Origin: CAYJAD01 sp964371505
GTDB lineage: Bacteria; Desulfobacterota; Desulfovibrionia; Desulfovibrionales; Desulfovibrionaceae
DNA: 24,031 nt
Direction of reading: 5' to 3'
Assembly (NCBI GenBank): GCA_964371505.1
Contig: CAYJNG010000020.1
Coordinates: forward strand, 1 to 24,031
Made by a program: the position numbers and the translations under genes. Position 1 is the stretch's first letter, and each line of letters begins with the position of its first letter. The notes below the pieces were generated by a model that saw nothing but the letters and a program-made list of their open reading frames with translations, was not told where the DNA came from and searched no databases. Of this stretch, positions 22,737-24,031 are shown in pieces.

Positions 22737-22829
22737 TGAACCCTGAGGCTCTAGACTAATGAAAAATCCCACTTTGTGGGCTTTGCACCGTGCTGACCTT
22801 GCCAATACGGCGCTGAACCTTAAGGTTCA
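22737..22829. promoter_or_regulatory. Repeated palindromic boxes upstream of gap
   Basis: A perfect 16-base palindrome, TGAACCTTAAGGTTCA (22814-22829), has a related copy, TGAACCCTGAGG, at 22737-22748. The pattern TGAACCYTRAGG occurs twice, 77 bases apart, flanking the gap promoter region. They could be operators for a sugar- or redox-responsive regulator. Confidence 0.45.
22762..22784 (-). terminator. Candidate terminator after the aldolase gene
   Basis: On the minus strand a CCCAC / GTGGG stem with loop AAA is followed by ATTTTT. It lies about 90 bases after the aldolase stop codon. The stem is short, so it might be weak or part of the gap leader. Confidence 0.45.
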
Positions 22830-22839
22830 TGATAGAGTT

Positions 22840-22863
22840 AGACCCCTGCCTAAGCAGAGGTCT
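22840..22863. repeat. Inverted repeat next to the aldolase stop codon
   Basis: AGACCCCTGC pairs with GCAGAGGTCT around CTAA, with one mismatch. It is ten bases after the aldolase stop codon on the minus strand. No T run follows, so it may slow or stabilise the 3' end rather than end transcription on its own. Confidence 0.6.
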
Positions 22864-22872
22864 AAAATATTG

Positions 22873-23796
22873 TTACATCTTGCCAGATGCGCCCATAACA
22901 TTGCGAATCTTATGCGCCACCATATCTTTAACAGCGGTGCGGGCCGGTGTTAAATAGCCGCGTGGGTCAAACTGCTCTGGGCTTTCTTTCATAAATTTAC
23001 GGATGGAGGCCGTCATGGCAAGGCGAATGTCCGTATCTACGTTGATTTTACATACGCCGGAGGCAGCAGCTTTGCGTAGCATCTCTTCGGGAATGCCTTT
23101 AGCGCCGCCCACATTGCCGCCATATTCATTGCACATGTCCACAAACTCGGCAGGTACGGAAGAGGCACCGTGTAGTACCAATGGATATTCAGGCAAGAGT
23201 TCAGAAATTTTATATAAGCGGTCAAAGTCCAGTTGGGCTTCGCCTTTAAATTTATAGGCGCCGTGGCTGGTGCCTATGGCAATGGCAAGGGAGTCGCAAC
23301 CGGTGCGTTGTACAAATTCTACTGCTTGGTCTGGGTCGGTGTACACATGCTCATCAGATTGCACATGCTCTTCAATGCCGGCCAACTTTCCTAGCTCAGC
23401 TTCTACCCAAACGCCTTTATCATGAGCGTATTCCACCACTTGCTTGGTGAGGGCAATGTTTTCTTCAAAAGATAAGTGTGAACCGTCAATCATAACCGAG
23501 GTAAAGCCGCCATCGATGCAGTCTTTGCACATTTCAAAGCTGGCGCCATGGTCGAGGTGAATAACCACAGGTACATCGTCTTCAATGAGTGCGGCTTCCA
23601 CAAGCTTCATAATGTACACTTGTCCAGCGTATTTACGCGCACCGGCTGAAACCTGCAAAATAACAGGGGCTTTTTCTTGCGCTGCTGCTTGCATAATTCC
23701 TTGAATAATTTCCATATTATTCACGTTAAAACCGCCAATGGCAAAGCCTTCGGCGTAGGCACGTTTAAACATGTCGCGTGGTCCAATAAGTGGCAT
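22873..23796 (-). CDS. fba: Class II fructose-bisphosphate aldolase
   Basis: This 307-residue zinc enzyme cleaves or forms fructose 1,6-bisphosphate in the cytoplasm. Visible elements are GGFNVNN near residue 21, HLDHG with Asp82 and His83 (proton donor and zinc ligand in the family), AELGKLAGIEEH, AIGTSHGAYK, VLHGASSVP and INVDTD. The length fits the class IIB type, shorter than the E. coli FbaA. The start has AAAAGGAG in good position. It is the upstream gene of the fba-gap pair. No phosphoglycerate kinase or transketolase gene is seen nearby, so this is not a Calvin-cycle operon. Confidence 0.97.
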   Translation of the reverse strand: MPLIGPRDMFKRAYAEGFAIGGFNVNNMEIIQGIMQAAAQEKAPVILQVSAGARKYAGQVYIMKLVEAALIEDDVPVVIHLDHGASFEMCKDCIDGGFTSVMIDGSHLSFEENIALTKQVVEYAHDKGVWVEAELGKLAGIEEHVQSDEHVYTDPDQAVEFVQRTGCDSLAIAIGTSHGAYKFKGEAQLDFDRLYKISELLPEYPLVLHGASSVPAEFVDMCNEYGGNVGGAKGIPEEMLRKAAASGVCKINVDTDIRLAMTASIRKFMKESPEQFDPRGYLTPARTAVKDMVAHKIRNVMGASGKM

Positions 23797-24031
23797 GACG
23801 AACTCCTTTTACTGATTGAATAGGTGCAATTAAACAAATCGGCTGACTATAGCGTAAATTTGGCCAAAGCAAAAGAGAAAAATACCAAAATGGAATTTAT
23901 CCTTTTTATCACAAAGGCTAGGGGCTTTGGTGTTGTTTCTGTCTAAGATAGCGCTTGGTTGCACGCCTTGTGCAACACAGACTAATGACAAACCCTATAA
24001 TTTAAAAGTCTACTTATTTTTTTCGATGAAA
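23797..24031 (-). promoter_or_regulatory. Upstream region of fba
   Basis: No gene is visible in these 235 bases. On the minus strand TATAGT (23846-23851) may be the -10 of fba; no clear -35 stands before it. An inverted repeat, GTTGCAC (23958-23964) and GTGCAAC (23970-23976) with loop GCCTT, lies about 160 bases before the start codon and may be an operator or the end of an upstream transcript. Confidence 0.4.

Overview
The window looks like a chromosomal stretch of a moderately AT-rich, anaerobic Gram-negative bacterium. Desulfovibrionaceae or a related sulfur-respiring lineage is my best guess. This is an inference from three things: a tetrathionate/thiosulfate-reductase-type molybdoenzyme, an ADP-forming acyl-CoA synthetase, and a soluble multi-PAS hybrid kinase, combined with E. 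coli-like promoters (TTGACA boxes) and Gram-negative signal peptides. No CRISPR array, transposase, integrase or phage structural gene is visible.

Layout. (1) 1-2238: a 55-bp direct repeat, made of a tRNA-Val 3' end plus its terminator, bounds a segment with a small cupin, an acidic Ser/Ala-rich protein of unknown role behind a good sigma-54-type promoter, and a small secreted protein. The second repeat belongs to a complete tRNA-Val(UAC). (2) 2386-7595: a LysR regulator is divergent from a two-gene operon coding for a four-cluster ferredoxin subunit and a 1017-residue TtrA-family molybdopterin oxidoreductase. Neither subunit has a Tat signal and no membrane subunit is present, so the complex is probably soluble and cytoplasmic. 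(3) 7613-8803: a membrane-attached YkuE-like metallophosphoesterase with its own promoter, whose -35 box is overlapped by a perfect inverted repeat.

(4) 9042-12531, minus strand: a polar amino-acid ABC uptake operon (binding protein, permease, ATPase) with mnmA (tRNA 2-thiouridylase) as its last, tightly packed gene. A GC-rich hairpin lies between the binding-protein and permease genes. (5) 12713-14327, minus strand: an NYN-domain putative nuclease overlaps a LysO-type lysine exporter split into two genes joined by TAATG. A large hairpin follows. (6) 14542-15435/15486, minus strand: a second amino-acid ABC permease with no ATPase or binding protein beside it. (7) 15656-18043, plus strand: a fused NDP-forming acyl-CoA synthetase with the ATP-grasp half first. 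(8) 18125-20668: a soluble triple-PAS hybrid histidine kinase. (9) 20779-21567: a lipoprotein with a PDZ-like C-terminus. (10) 21696-23796, minus strand: class II fructose-bisphosphate aldolase followed by glyceraldehyde-3-phosphate dehydrogenase, with palindromes in their upstream regions.

Together the genes suggest respiration of or growth on sulfur compounds, amino-acid uptake and export, substrate-level ATP formation from acyl-CoA, and central glycolysis/gluconeogenesis. I do not see a clear new defence or mobile system. The items most worth checking are the tRNA-repeat-bounded segment with its sigma-54 gene, the soluble TtrAB-like enzyme, the NYN plus split-LysO operon, and the metallophosphoesterase with an internal Tat-like motif.
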